This document shows positions 18,426 through 27,123 of a DNA stretch of 64,000 nucleotides, piece after piece. The notes under the pieces are model-generated. The model saw only the letters and a program-made list of their open reading frames with translations. It was not told where the DNA came from and searched no databases. Each line of letters opens with the position of its first letter. Positions within the stretch are counted from its first letter, which is position 1. The position numbers were made by a program, and so were the translations under genes. Source of the stretch: Chrysiogenia bacterium (GTDB taxonomy: Bacteria; JAGRBM01); contig JAGRBM010000286.1 in NCBI GenBank assembly GCA_020434085.1, forward strand, positions 1-64,000. Reading direction: 5' to 3'.

Positions 18426-18872
18426 TTACCTGAGCGTGATCACCTTCACGCCGCTGACATCTGCACCGGCGCTGACATAGCCGATGGCGCCGCGGTTCTT
18501 CTTCACGAAGTCCACGACTGCGGCATCGCTGGAAAGCTCCGGCGGCGGAACGCCGCGGCCCGAGAAGATCTGCTTCTGCCAGTAGGATTTCACCGCCGTT
18601 ACCGAACGCCCGTGCACGGTCTCGGAAAACGCCTCCCGAACCGCCGAGTCGGGCGCCTGGTCCACCGGGTCCGCGGAGGTGCCATCGTCCCACGTGCTCA
18701 CACGCTTGATGAAGAGCTTGGCAACGTCCTTGGCGTCCATGGACGCCACCGGATTGCCTGAGTTGACGATCAGCTTGAAGGACTCGGCCGCATTCGCCGG
18801 ACCGCTCAGCCCGAGGAGCGAGCCCAGGAGGACAAGGCAAACAGTGAGGGTAAATTTCTTGATTGTATTCAC
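18426..18872 (-). CDS. Small periplasmic PstS-like substrate-binding protein
   Basis: A GTG at 18872 follows AAAGGAGG; the 148-residue product begins with a signal peptide cleaved near ANAAES (residues 1-29). The mature part resembles one lobe of phosphate-type binding proteins (PBP-like_2): a VNSGNPVASMDAKDVAKLF start, an SYWQKQIFSGRG segment, and a closing KKNRGAIGYVSA motif typical of PstS. It is about half the usual PstS length, and no pstCAB genes are near. Its neighbours are a porin and a chemoreceptor, so sensing rather than transport is likely. Confidence 0.85.
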   Translation of the reverse strand: MNTIKKFTLTVCLVLLGSLLGLSGPANAAESFKLIVNSGNPVASMDAKDVAKLFIKRVSTWDDGTSADPVDQAPDSAVREAFSETVHGRSVTAVKSYWQKQIFSGRGVPPPELSSDAAVVDFVKKNRGAIGYVSAGADVSGVKVITLR

Positions 18873-18890
18873 GCTTTTGTTCCTCCTTTC

Positions 18891-20198
18891 CTAGAAGCTG
18901 AACTGCGCGCCGGCTTCGAAGAGATGGTTGCTCTCATCAAGCGGCGGACCCGCGTAGGGGGTAACAAAGGTAACGAATGCACCGATGGCCTCCGGCTGCG
19001 AATAGCGGTTGCCGTCGATGTAATGATAGGCCGTCTTGATGACAAAATGGGTATTGAACCAGTAGTTCAGCGCCACACCGTAGTCCACGTGACGGTCGAT
19101 GGACTTTGGAAGCGCTGCAGCGAGCACGGGATTGTCGCTGATGTCACCCTTGTAGTAATCGAGTCGGCCGGCAAGCTGCACGTGGTCGACGAACATGTAG
19201 GCAACTTCCAGATACGCTGCGGCAGTCTTATAGAACCTCTGTGCATAGGTGTAGACGCCTTCGGTGCGGATCAGCAGATTGTCGCCCGCGTATTCAATGT
19301 GCGCGCCCACCGAACCACGCTCCGCATGCGTGACAAACGGGGGAAACGTAAAGGTGTCACCCGATTTCAGGCCAAAGTAGCCCGAAGTACCGAAGCTCAG
19401 CCCCTCAATCGGCGTCGTCACGTGCAGTCGCCCGCCAAGAACATCCAGAAGAACCGTTTCCACAGTATTGGTGGGCGAGAGTTCCAGATCTGAAATCACC
19501 TGGCCACCGTACACATCATACTGCAGGCCCCAGTCGTCGGAGTAGACATTGCCGGTAATGCCGCCGCCCTGGTAGGACTCGGCCACCACGGCCTGCGCGC
19601 CGTAAATACCCTGAGGCACGTCAAGGAAGGGACGGAGCGTGCCCACATCGTAAATCTCGGTATAGATGCCGAAAGGCAACTTCACCTGCCCGGCACGGAG
19701 ACGAAACGCGTCGCTGTAGTGCCATTCGGCGAAGGCATAGTCGAGTTCAATATCGCTCTCCGGGGACTTGGTGACCGTTCCCTGCGGCACCGCAACAGTG
19801 CAGCCGTTTGCCAGCGCTGGCGGGGGAACAGGAATCGCGGCGCAGGGCGGCGAGGCCAGCGGGAATGTGAATGTGTTCGTATCGAGCGTGCGCCCCTGCA
19901 TGAGCGTCCAGTTGGCCTGGATCACCGCAGTAATGTCCTCGGTAGGCCGCGCGGACACGTTCAGCGATCCGGAGACGTTCGTATAGTTGCCCTCTTCATC
20001 GCCCTCGGCGTAGATGTAGCCTTCGTTGCTGGTGCGCTTGTAGGCCCAGCTTCCGTAGCCGTGTACCTGGACACTGTCGCCGATGCCTTCCGCCTTTGCG
20101 GCCCTGGGGCCGGCTACCAGACTCATTGCAATCGCCAAAAACATGACGATGGCACCGGTTCGCCAGCGTTGTACTGTACTGATTCCCTGACCTCTCAT
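18891..20198 (-). CDS. Outer-membrane beta-barrel porin
   Basis: The 435-residue protein has a signal peptide ending near AAKAEG (residue 37), then alternating polar/hydrophobic strands with many aromatic residues, and ends in F-S-F, the C-terminal phenylalanine used by the BAM assembly machinery. About 16 strands are plausible. A loop with two cysteines (about residues 125-140) may form a disulfide. I cannot give a specific porin family. The small binding-protein gene begins 18 bp downstream of its stop, and a candidate sigma-54 promoter lies about 125 bp upstream of the ATG. Confidence 0.85.
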   Translation of the reverse strand: MRGQGISTVQRWRTGAIVMFLAIAMSLVAGPRAAKAEGIGDSVQVHGYGSWAYKRTSNEGYIYAEGDEEGNYTNVSGSLNVSARPTEDITAVIQANWTLMQGRTLDTNTFTFPLASPPCAAIPVPPPALANGCTVAVPQGTVTKSPESDIELDYAFAEWHYSDAFRLRAGQVKLPFGIYTEIYDVGTLRPFLDVPQGIYGAQAVVAESYQGGGITGNVYSDDWGLQYDVYGGQVISDLELSPTNTVETVLLDVLGGRLHVTTPIEGLSFGTSGYFGLKSGDTFTFPPFVTHAERGSVGAHIEYAGDNLLIRTEGVYTYAQRFYKTAAAYLEVAYMFVDHVQLAGRLDYYKGDISDNPVLAAALPKSIDRHVDYGVALNYWFNTHFVIKTAYHYIDGNRYSQPEAIGAFVTFVTPYAGPPLDESNHLFEAGAQFSF

Positions 20199-21233
20199 AT
20201 GACCCTACTCTCCGTTAATAATGATTTTGCCGCCGGCGTCTGCCTCAACCCCGCGGACTTTGGAAAACAGAATTAGAATGTGAAATGCCTGACTTATGCC
20301 TCTGAAGTGTTTGGTCAAAAAAGCATAACTCGTGCCAAAACAGTGTACATTCGTGCAATCCACCAATGGCTCAGGAGCGACTCAGCAAGCTGAATCCCCC
20401 TGTGTTGCGCAAAACTGTGCTGTGATGCCGGAGTCAGTAATTGTCGTTTCTGGCGATTAGTAAAAAACAATTGGACGCATTTGGCAAGTCATGGGGCGCT
20501 TCACCAAAGACTGGGCGTGGTTTGCCAGAAGTGAGTCGCGATCATCCCATTTGGATCGCCAATGGTTTGTCGGTTTGTGGCAAATTGCACCAGGGTAGTG
20601 CGGAAGAAACTGGCGCGCCCGGGTGGAGGAGTTTAGAACCGCAGTGCGGGAAATGGCAGCCTGAGAGCGGCCTGCCACTATTTTGCCTGCTGAAAACAAT
20701 GGGAGGAGGCTTCTCTTCCGGTAATCTGGGCGATACCAAATCCCTGACGCGCCGAACCCACCTCAGTAGCCGACCACCCTTTGCCCTGTCCGAGTCTACG
20801 TCCACTCCGGGCAGCCGGAGCCGGTGTCGAAACCTTACGGGCATGGCTGCTGCTCCCCCCCACTATTATCGCCGCGCAAAAGATGGGCCAGCGTGCTGCG
20901 GGACTCCCATCCCGCCCCAGTGCATCAGCAATTTCAATCCGACGATCAATCCGCGGATTTCGGGAGAACTGCACAGCTTGCATACAGATCACTCAGCAGG
21001 AGCGCCGTGCCTGAGAGGGCCGTCAGAAATGCCAGCTTGGAAATCAGGGGAGCGGTACCCTTCGCCAGCACGGCGCCGGTGAGTGAGCTGGCCGCCGACA
21101 TGTCACAAGCGAACACCTCGTGACTGATCACGGATACATAACGGACGCAAAGTTTCGTGCTTTAATGCAGACTTGTGCCGTTTTGGACAATGATTATTCA
21201 TCAGTAATTCAAAACAAAGGGTGTCCAGATGAT
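20199..21233. other. Gene-free kilobase at a compositional boundary
   Basis: Apart from the candidate sigma-54 promoter I find no supportable gene. The longest open frame (20441-21082, + strand) has no ribosome-binding site, no recognisable domain and runs of proline, serine and arginine without codon bias. No insertion-sequence ends, tRNA or attachment duplication are visible. To the left the sequence is strongly GC-rich; to the right it is clearly more AT-rich, so an old rearrangement or insertion boundary is possible. Confidence 0.6.
20323..20338 (-). promoter_or_regulatory. Candidate sigma-54 (-24/-12) promoter for the porin operon
   Basis: On the minus strand the sequence reads TTGGCACGAGTTATGC. 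GG and GC are separated by exactly ten bases, as in the consensus TGGCACG-N4-TTGC, with one mismatch (A for T before TGC). It lies about 125 bp upstream of the porin ATG. No enhancer-binding activator gene is nearby. Confidence 0.5.
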
Positions 21234-23066
21234 TCAGTCCAAATCATAACCATTCATACCGCCTGCATCGCGCCATGCTTTTAATAGCTTGAAATAGGCC
21301 ACGGGACCCGCGCCGTAGAACCCATCCTTGAGACTCCGCTGATCGGGTTTCCCCTCGTTGTTATAGTAACCTGGAGTGCATGATTCCAAAAACTTCACGC
21401 TCATTTTGCCCAATTTGACGATCTCCGCCACCCATTTTTCCTCGGCGTCGCGCGTGACTTCGATTCTTCTCTTTCCGTCCCTGAAACAGTGCATGAGAAT
21501 GTGCGAGATGTGCCTTGATTGCTCGTCCATGTGATGCGGAAAATTGGCGGTAAATGCGGCCTGCGAGTTATTGAGAAAAAACATGTTCGGGAAACCGTGT
21601 GTGGCCATGCCATGGAGCGTCGCCATGCCGTCGGACCACTTTTCCGTCAGCGTCTGCCCGCCCTTGCCCCGGACCTCAAAACCCGCGCGTCGCGTAAAAC
21701 TGGTTCCCACCTCAAACCCAGTGGCAAAGATCAGACAATCGAGTCGATACTCACGACCGTTGGCAACAACGCCGGCTTCCGTCACGCACTCCACACCCTG
21801 CCCATTGGTATCCACTAGGTGAACGTTCGGCCGATTGAAAGTGTCGAGATATTCGTCGTGAAAACATGGACGCTTGCAGAACTGACGATACCAGGGCTTA
21901 AGTGAATTCGCCGTTTTCCGGTCATGCACGACCTGATCCACCCGGTCTCGAATCTGGTTCATCTTCTGAAAGTCTGCAATCTCGACCTTTGCGCTGAGAC
22001 TCTCTCGCGCCAGTGCACCCGAATTTCCATCGCGAATCATCCTCATCAGATTTCCGATGATTTCGGTCCAGCCGTCATTTACAAGGTCTTCTTCCGCGAT
22101 TCCTCCCGATGTGAGAAGCGTGAAGTTTCGGATCCGCTCCTTCTGCCAACCGGGCTTCAGGCTGTCGAACCACTTACGGTCGGTCTCACTGTCGTTCCGC
22201 GCGTCGATTGATGAAGGCGTCCGCTGAAAGACATAGAGTTCTTTGGAGGAAGCTCCGAGGTGGGGAACGCACTGCACCGCCGTCGCACCCGTACCGATGA
22301 TTCCAACCGATTTATCCTTGAGTTTGTGCAGGTTTCCGCCAGCGTCACCGCCAGTGTAGTCAAAATCCCAGCGGCTTGTGTGGAACGTGTGACCAAGGAA
22401 TTTTGAAATACCCCTGATTCCCGGCAATTTGGGACGGTTGAGCGGGCCCGGCGCAAGACACACGAACTTTGCGCGGATTCGATCCGTCCGGTTCGTCTGC
22501 AGGATCCACCGCGCTGCTTGCTCATCCCAATCGATCCAAGTCACTTCCGTCTGCAAGCACGCATTCTTATAGAGATCATACTTTTCCGCAATCGCCTTGC
22601 TATGCGCGAGGATCTCGGCAGCCCGTAAGTATTTCCTTGAGGGGACGGTTCCTACTTCCTCGATCAGCGGGAGATAGATATACGACTCCACATCGCACGC
22701 CGCGCCGGGATAGCGGTTCCAGTACCAAGTGCCCCCGAAATCGCCACCCTTTTCAATAATCCGGATGCTGCCCATTCCGGCTTCGCGCAGTCTGGCGCCG
22801 AGAATAAGTCCGCTGAACCCGCCGCCGACAATCACCACATCGACTTCATCGTGGAGCGGCGCGCGCACAAAACCGGGGTCGACATAGGAATCGTCAGCAT
22901 AGTGTGAGAAATCGCCCGTTACCTCAAGATACTGCTCATTCCCGTCCTCCCGCAAGCGCTTGTCACGCTCGGCCCTGTACTTTTCTCGAAGCTCGGCGGG
23001 GTCGAAGCCCAACTCATCGGCGAGAGTGTGCCGGCCTGGCCTGTCCGCGTGCGATTGAGAGCTCAC
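21234..23066 (-). CDS. Baeyer-Villiger-type flavin monooxygenase (CHMO-like, long form)
   Basis: The 610-residue protein has an N-terminal extension of about 75 residues, then the FAD fold VVIVGGGFSGLILGARL, the GGTWYWNRYPGAACD stretch, the Baeyer-Villiger fingerprint FLGHTFHTSRWD near residue 225, and the NADPH fold GIIGTGATAVQ. These are hallmarks of type I BVMOs of the cyclohexanone/steroid-ketone kind, which insert oxygen next to a carbonyl. The GTG start lies 3 bp after the stop of the upstream monooxygenase, so the two are translationally linked. It is the last gene of a four-gene operon. Confidence 0.92.
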   Translation of the reverse strand: MSSQSHADRPGRHTLADELGFDPAELREKYRAERDKRLREDGNEQYLEVTGDFSHYADDSYVDPGFVRAPLHDEVDVVIVGGGFSGLILGARLREAGMGSIRIIEKGGDFGGTWYWNRYPGAACDVESYIYLPLIEEVGTVPSRKYLRAAEILAHSKAIAEKYDLYKNACLQTEVTWIDWDEQAARWILQTNRTDRIRAKFVCLAPGPLNRPKLPGIRGISKFLGHTFHTSRWDFDYTGGDAGGNLHKLKDKSVGIIGTGATAVQCVPHLGASSKELYVFQRTPSSIDARNDSETDRKWFDSLKPGWQKERIRNFTLLTSGGIAEEDLVNDGWTEIIGNLMRMIRDGNSGALARESLSAKVEIADFQKMNQIRDRVDQVVHDRKTANSLKPWYRQFCKRPCFHDEYLDTFNRPNVHLVDTNGQGVECVTEAGVVANGREYRLDCLIFATGFEVGTSFTRRAGFEVRGKGGQTLTEKWSDGMATLHGMATHGFPNMFFLNNSQAAFTANFPHHMDEQSRHISHILMHCFRDGKRRIEVTRDAEEKWVAEIVKLGKMSVKFLESCTPGYYNNEGKPDQRSLKDGFYGAGPVAYFKLLKAWRDAGGMNGYDLD

Positions 23067-23069
23067 GTG

Positions 23070-24572
23070 TTATCTCGCATTCGTTTCGGAATCAGCCGGA
23101 GAAACGTACGCTCGCGCCCGATTCCGTCTGGTGAAACGAATGAAGCGGTCTTCAATCGGATCCTTCTTCAGCATCGGGATATCGCGATAGTAATCGTGCG
23201 TAAGCCTCCAGGGTCTGTGGCTTCCCTGGCGTGGCATGCGATATGCGGCCCGCCTGACGTAGCCAGACATGATTGAGCCCATCACGGTTTCGGATGTGCG
23301 GCACCCCTCGGTATCGATCGGCGTGGCTACCGAGTATTTCTTTTTATCCATGTGCCGAAGCAACCGGCAGACATATTCCGCAGCCAGATCTGCACGCAAC
23401 GTCCACGAGGCGTTGGTGTAGCCAATGACAATTGAAGCATTCGGCACACCCTCGATCAAAACGCCCTTGTAGAGCATGGAGTCACCGGCGTGATGCGGCT
23501 TGCCGTCCACGACAAGCGTCATTCCGCCCAGGAACTGCAGGTCCAGGCCGGTGGCACTCACAATGATGTCCGCATGGAGTTCCTTGCCCGATTGCAGCAG
23601 AATTCCCTCCTTCGTGAACCTGGCTATCTGGTCGGTCACCACACTGGCCTTACCGCTGCGCAGAGCCTTGAAAAGATCCCCGCCCGGCATGGCGCAAATC
23701 CGCTCGTCCCAAGGATCATAATTGGGAGTAAAGTGCCGTATGTCGATCTGCTTGCCGAGCTGGCGCCGCGCCAACGCAAGGATGATACTGCGAGCTTGGT
23801 CTGGAAACGCCCGTGAAGCAACGAAGCTCCACCGTTGCAGAGCGATGTTCCGCTTTCGCATGATTCGATAAGCAACGCTGTCCGGAAGTAACGTCATCAG
23901 GCGGGCTGCCATTGGATCGACTTCAGGCAGCGACATCATGTACGTAGGCGAACGCTGCAACATCGTGATGTGCTCGGTTTTGTCGGCCATCGCCGGGAGC
24001 AGCGTTACCGCCGTTGCACCGCTACCGATGATTACAACGCGCTTGCCCTCGTAGTCGAGATCCTCCGGCCAATGCTGGGGGTGAATGACTCGCCCCTCGA
24101 AGTCCTTCTCACCGGGAAAATCGGGCTTATAGCCTTTGTCGTAGTTGTAATAACCTGTGCACAGCATGAGGAAGCCGGCGCTCCAGGTTTCCTCTTTGCC
24201 GTCATTTTCCCGCTTGGTTCTGATCGTCCAGCACTGATCCAAACTGTCCCAACAAGCATCGACAACCTTCCTGTCGTAGTGGATCTTTTTGTCAACCCCG
24301 TTTTCGACAGCAGTCTCCACGATGTAGCGCTTGATCGACGGGCCATCGGCCAGAGTTTTTGGATCTGTCCACGGTCGGAAGTTATAGCCGAACGTAAACA
24401 TGTCGGAATCCGACCGGATTCCAGGGTACTTGAAAAGATCCCAAGTTCCGCCCATGGACTCGCGGCGCTCGAGAATCGCAACCGATTTATTGGGACACTC
24501 ACGCGCCAAGTGACACGCGGCCCCGATGCCTGAAATACCGGCGCCGACGATCAGGACGTCAAAATCTGGCAT
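23070..24572 (-). CDS. Flavin-containing monooxygenase, EthA-like BVMO
   Basis: The 500-residue enzyme opens with FDVLIVGAGISGIGAACHL (FAD site) and GGTWDLFKYPGIRSDSDM, typical of the EthA branch. It carries the fingerprint FEGRVIHPQHWPEDLDY near residue 160 and the NADPH fold VVIIGSGATAVTL near residue 182. EthA-type enzymes oxidise ketones, aldehydes or sulfur compounds, often long-chain or lipid-like. The start ATG at 24572 lies 33 bp after the PF10118-type diiron gene and the stop is 3 bp before the next monooxygenase, indicating one operon. Confidence 0.92.
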   Translation of the reverse strand: MPDFDVLIVGAGISGIGAACHLARECPNKSVAILERRESMGGTWDLFKYPGIRSDSDMFTFGYNFRPWTDPKTLADGPSIKRYIVETAVENGVDKKIHYDRKVVDACWDSLDQCWTIRTKRENDGKEETWSAGFLMLCTGYYNYDKGYKPDFPGEKDFEGRVIHPQHWPEDLDYEGKRVVIIGSGATAVTLLPAMADKTEHITMLQRSPTYMMSLPEVDPMAARLMTLLPDSVAYRIMRKRNIALQRWSFVASRAFPDQARSIILALARRQLGKQIDIRHFTPNYDPWDERICAMPGGDLFKALRSGKASVVTDQIARFTKEGILLQSGKELHADIIVSATGLDLQFLGGMTLVVDGKPHHAGDSMLYKGVLIEGVPNASIVIGYTNASWTLRADLAAEYVCRLLRHMDKKKYSVATPIDTEGCRTSETVMGSIMSGYVRRAAYRMPRQGSHRPWRLTHDYYRDIPMLKKDPIEDRFIRFTRRNRARAYVSPADSETNAR

Positions 24573-24605
24573 CTGCCGCCACTCCGGCTTGCGCTCGCAA
24601 GCATT

Positions 24606-25532
24606 TCAGGCGACCTTGTACTGTTCAGCGAACCGGGCCTTCCAAGCCGATACGAGATCATAGCTGTCGTGCTGCCAGGGGTGAAATCCTGGGCGACCAT
24701 ATTCGAGCAGACGCGCTGCAGTCCGTCTCAAAAGTCCCGTACGTCTATTGAACAAATTTCTTCCAAGGCGGCGCCATGATTTGAAATTCAAGAGCTGGCC
24801 GTCAGAACCCATTACATAGATCATTACACCCAAGCCGACCGGGGCAAATGCCGCAGCAGCGACTGGAACGACCGCCAGGCGGCGCACATCTCCACCGCCG
24901 ATCGCGCGAAATACGTCGAACGCGACAGCTTTGTGCTCGGTCTCTTCGATCGCATGCCAGAGCCACATTGAGCGTTGCGACGGGTGGATGTTCTTCTGAA
25001 TCTCTTCGTTCCTGAGAACCTCCTCGGCCAACGTAGCGGTAAAATGCTCGGCCATGCAGGTAAGCGCCAACTGATCCTTCTCGGGCACGTATTTCTTGAC
25101 CAGGCCAAACGCAACCCCCAACCATTGGTCTAGTCGCTCAATATCAACTCCCGCTCCCCTCAATCGCCTGTTGTAGTCTACGTGCGCTTTTGTATGCAGC
25201 ACTTCCTGGCCGATGAACGCTTTGACCTGCTTCTTGAGCACTGGGTCGGTCACGCGATCACGAAAATTCCGAACCGATTCAATAAAGAAAAGCTCTCCCT
25301 CCGGAAACAGCAACGATAGCATATGGAAAAAGTGCGAGGTCGCAGGGTCGTTATCGAAAAAATAGATCGGGCTATCTTCGATTTCACTCAGGTTCATCTT
25401 CCGAACTTCGATATCCGCGCCGAAGGGCAAAACTGTTGCCTGCACCCCCTTTTTCCGCGATGATCGGGTCGGAACAACGGCTCGGCCACTTACATCATTT
25501 TTATGCGATGTCACCACGAAGTTTGATTGCAT
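24606..25532 (-). CDS. Diiron metal-dependent hydrolase-like protein (PF10118)
   Basis: I start at the ATG at 25532, which has AAGGTG upstream; a GTG three codons earlier is possible. The 308-residue protein matches the 'predicted metal-dependent hydrolase' family PF10118, which has a ferritin-like diiron arrangement: E-VL-H in GQEVLHTKAH (about residues 110-113), a carboxylate near residue 170 and EETEHKA (about 197-200). Function of the family is unproven; members often neighbour lipid genes. A hydrophobic stretch near residues 215-235 could touch the membrane. It is second in the leftward operon starting at 26835. Confidence 0.87.
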   Translation of the reverse strand: MQSNFVVTSHKNDVSGRAVVPTRSSRKKGVQATVLPFGADIEVRKMNLSEIEDSPIYFFDNDPATSHFFHMLSLLFPEGELFFIESVRNFRDRVTDPVLKKQVKAFIGQEVLHTKAHVDYNRRLRGAGVDIERLDQWLGVAFGLVKKYVPEKDQLALTCMAEHFTATLAEEVLRNEEIQKNIHPSQRSMWLWHAIEETEHKAVAFDVFRAIGGGDVRRLAVVPVAAAAFAPVGLGVMIYVMGSDGQLLNFKSWRRLGRNLFNRRTGLLRRTAARLLEYGRPGFHPWQHDSYDLVSAWKARFAEQYKVA

Positions 25533-25557
25533 GTGATACACCTTATCGAATTATTGC

Positions 25558-26835
25558 TCAGCCCTTCGCGGTTGCAATGGGGCCGCCCCAAACCGCCCGA
25601 CGGTCCTGTTTTGCGAGCCATCGATTGATGATCGAGCCGACACCGCCGAAGATGTCATTGCCGAAGACGTCTCTCTCCCGCATCTCCATATCTTCGCTCA
25701 GTTCTCCAAGCCCCAGCAACGTGTAATCCCGGAAGCCTTCGTACTTTTCGGGCTCCAGCACGCGCACCCATCGGTTGAACAGGATGTTTGCGCCCATCAG
25801 AAACTCCGTACGTTCGAATGGGAGTTTGAACCCGGAGTTTTCTGCAAGGCGTGACACTTTCGAAAGAGTCTTTCCAAAGAAAGCAAATGTGTCGTATCCC
25901 AGCGTTTCGAACAGCGGTTTGAACTCAAGAATCAGCGGGGCGATTGGAACAAACATCATGGCGCGCGCCCACTTGTACCGTGCGCTGTGCGTAACATGGT
26001 GCGGAATATTGCCGAGCTTCGCGTAGGTCTGCGGGAACGCCGAATGACGCGATTCGTCCATATGAAATCCTCGCATAATATGGCGCAGGCCTGGCTGGTT
26101 CTCGAGGAATCCGAAAATGCTCGTGGCGAATCCTTCCAGAACGACATTCATCCCGAACAGCTTGTGGTAATAATCCTTGCGAGCGATCGTCTCAAGCAGC
26201 GCCTTGCCGGCACCGCTCATCGGATAAATCCGGTCCAACGATTTGCACATTTCCCGCAGCGTGAAGAAGTGCTTGGCCTCTTCCATTACCTGCATTGCCA
26301 TGCCGAGTTTTGCACCGGTGCCCTGGACCACCGGCATCAACGTCGCCGAGGTAAAGAGCGCGTATGCTTCGCCGTGGGTGATGAAGGATACAAGGCGCAT
26401 CAGGGCTTCCCGCTGCTCTGGGCTGTGGGCCTCCTGAAACTCCCTTCGAACTTCCTCGGATGTGGCAATCCCAACCGACTCCTTGATTTCCTCGGTGAGG
26501 ACCACGGGATCGAGACCGCTGGCCGCTGCAGTCACAGCGCCCCCTTTGCGGGCCACGTAGTCGGCCTTTGACGCATCGTGGATGTTCAGATACGGCGCAA
26601 TCAGCTCCGCCTTCCAGATATGTGCAAGGGCCTTTTCATAGTTGCGCTGGGTAAGCAGTTCCATCTCCCCGCCATAGAAGGTCGCCGTGGTATCATCGTA
26701 TCGATTGGCCATGTGCTTGGGATTGTCCGCCCATCGCCGGAACTGCGCATCCAAGAAGCGCTCATTCAGGACCTGGATACCCTGGATTCCGTATTTAAAA
26801 GCCGCGTCTGCTCGCTGTTGAGTCATGATTTCCAT
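25558..26835 (-). CDS. Ferritin-like diiron protein, putative oxygenase
   Basis: The 425-residue protein has the complete diiron carboxylate set: Glu156 (HGEAYA), E186-x2-H189 (EEAKHF), Glu234 (VLEGFA) and E261-x2-H264 (DESRHSAF). This is the pattern of ferritin-like oxygenases such as AurF and ribonucleotide reductase R2-type proteins. No catalytic function can be given from sequence. A GAGGG ribosome-binding site precedes the ATG. It is the first gene of the leftward operon and is divergent from another diiron gene at 27124, with a shared regulatory motif at 27006-27019 between them. Confidence 0.88.
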   Translation of the reverse strand: MEIMTQQRADAAFKYGIQGIQVLNERFLDAQFRRWADNPKHMANRYDDTTATFYGGEMELLTQRNYEKALAHIWKAELIAPYLNIHDASKADYVARKGGAVTAAASGLDPVVLTEEIKESVGIATSEEVRREFQEAHSPEQREALMRLVSFITHGEAYALFTSATLMPVVQGTGAKLGMAMQVMEEAKHFFTLREMCKSLDRIYPMSGAGKALLETIARKDYYHKLFGMNVVLEGFATSIFGFLENQPGLRHIMRGFHMDESRHSAFPQTYAKLGNIPHHVTHSARYKWARAMMFVPIAPLILEFKPLFETLGYDTFAFFGKTLSKVSRLAENSGFKLPFERTEFLMGANILFNRWVRVLEPEKYEGFRDYTLLGLGELSEDMEMRERDVFGNDIFGGVGSIINRWLAKQDRRAVWGGPIATAKG

Positions 26836-26982
26836 AATTTCCCTCGTGCACAGATTTTTTTAGGTTTTATTGAAGTGGGGGGGCATCCGGATCTGCCCGC
26901 CGGAGCCCGACAGCCGTGTCGCACTCATGATCAAAACACTATTACAAAACAGGCAATCAAGTCAAATAATTATTGCAACCCA

Positions 26983-27010
26983 TTGATATTATTAACAAAA
27001 ATAGTATAGT
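26983..27010 (+). promoter_or_regulatory. Predicted sigma-70 promoter for the rightward diiron/ACAD operon
   Basis: TTGATA (26983-26988) and TATAGT (27005-27010) are separated by 16 bp, each one base from consensus. Transcription would start near 27017, inside the ATAG-N6-CTAT motif, about 107 bp before the ATG at 27124. An alternative pair, TTGCTA (27013) with TATAAA (27035), is also possible. Confidence 0.5.
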
Positions 27011-27019
27011 TATTGCTAT
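27006..27019. promoter_or_regulatory. Shared operator candidate, copy A (ATAG-N6-CTAT)
   Basis: The + strand reads ATAGTTATTGCTAT. The sequence overlaps the predicted -10 box and start of the rightward transcript. The same pattern, ATAGynwTTrCTAT, occurs at 37352-37365 and 51870-51883, each time between divergent operons that include diiron genes. The overlap with the -10 box would suit a repressor. Confidence 0.55.
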
Positions 27020-27047
27020 GCTTTAAAATGATGCTATAAATCGACCA

Positions 27048-27067
27048 TAAGCTGAAGCGTCAGCTTA
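27048..27067 (+). promoter_or_regulatory. Short perfect hairpin in the 5' leader
   Basis: TAAGCTGA and TCAGCTTA form an 8-bp perfect stem around an AGCG tetraloop, about 56 bp before the ATG at 27124. It could be a leader RNA structure or a second protein-binding site. Confidence 0.4.
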
Positions 27068-27123
27068 CTTCGGTGCGCCGGTTGGGCGATGGCCAGCGGA
27101 AAACAAATGCGCGAAAGGGACAA

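Noticed and set aside
20441-21082. 213-codon frame in the gene-free kilobase
   Set aside because: No ribosome-binding site, no codon bias, Pro/Ser-rich low-complexity translation and no motif.
21160-21185. Second possible -24/-12 promoter on the minus strand (CGGCACAAGTCTGC)
   Set aside because: GG to GC spacing is nine rather than ten bases and no gene start lies downstream at a suitable distance.
25372-25385. Fourth ATAG-N6-CTAT match
   Set aside because: It lies inside the coding region of the PF10118-type gene and lacks the central TT shared by the three intergenic copies, so I treat it as chance.
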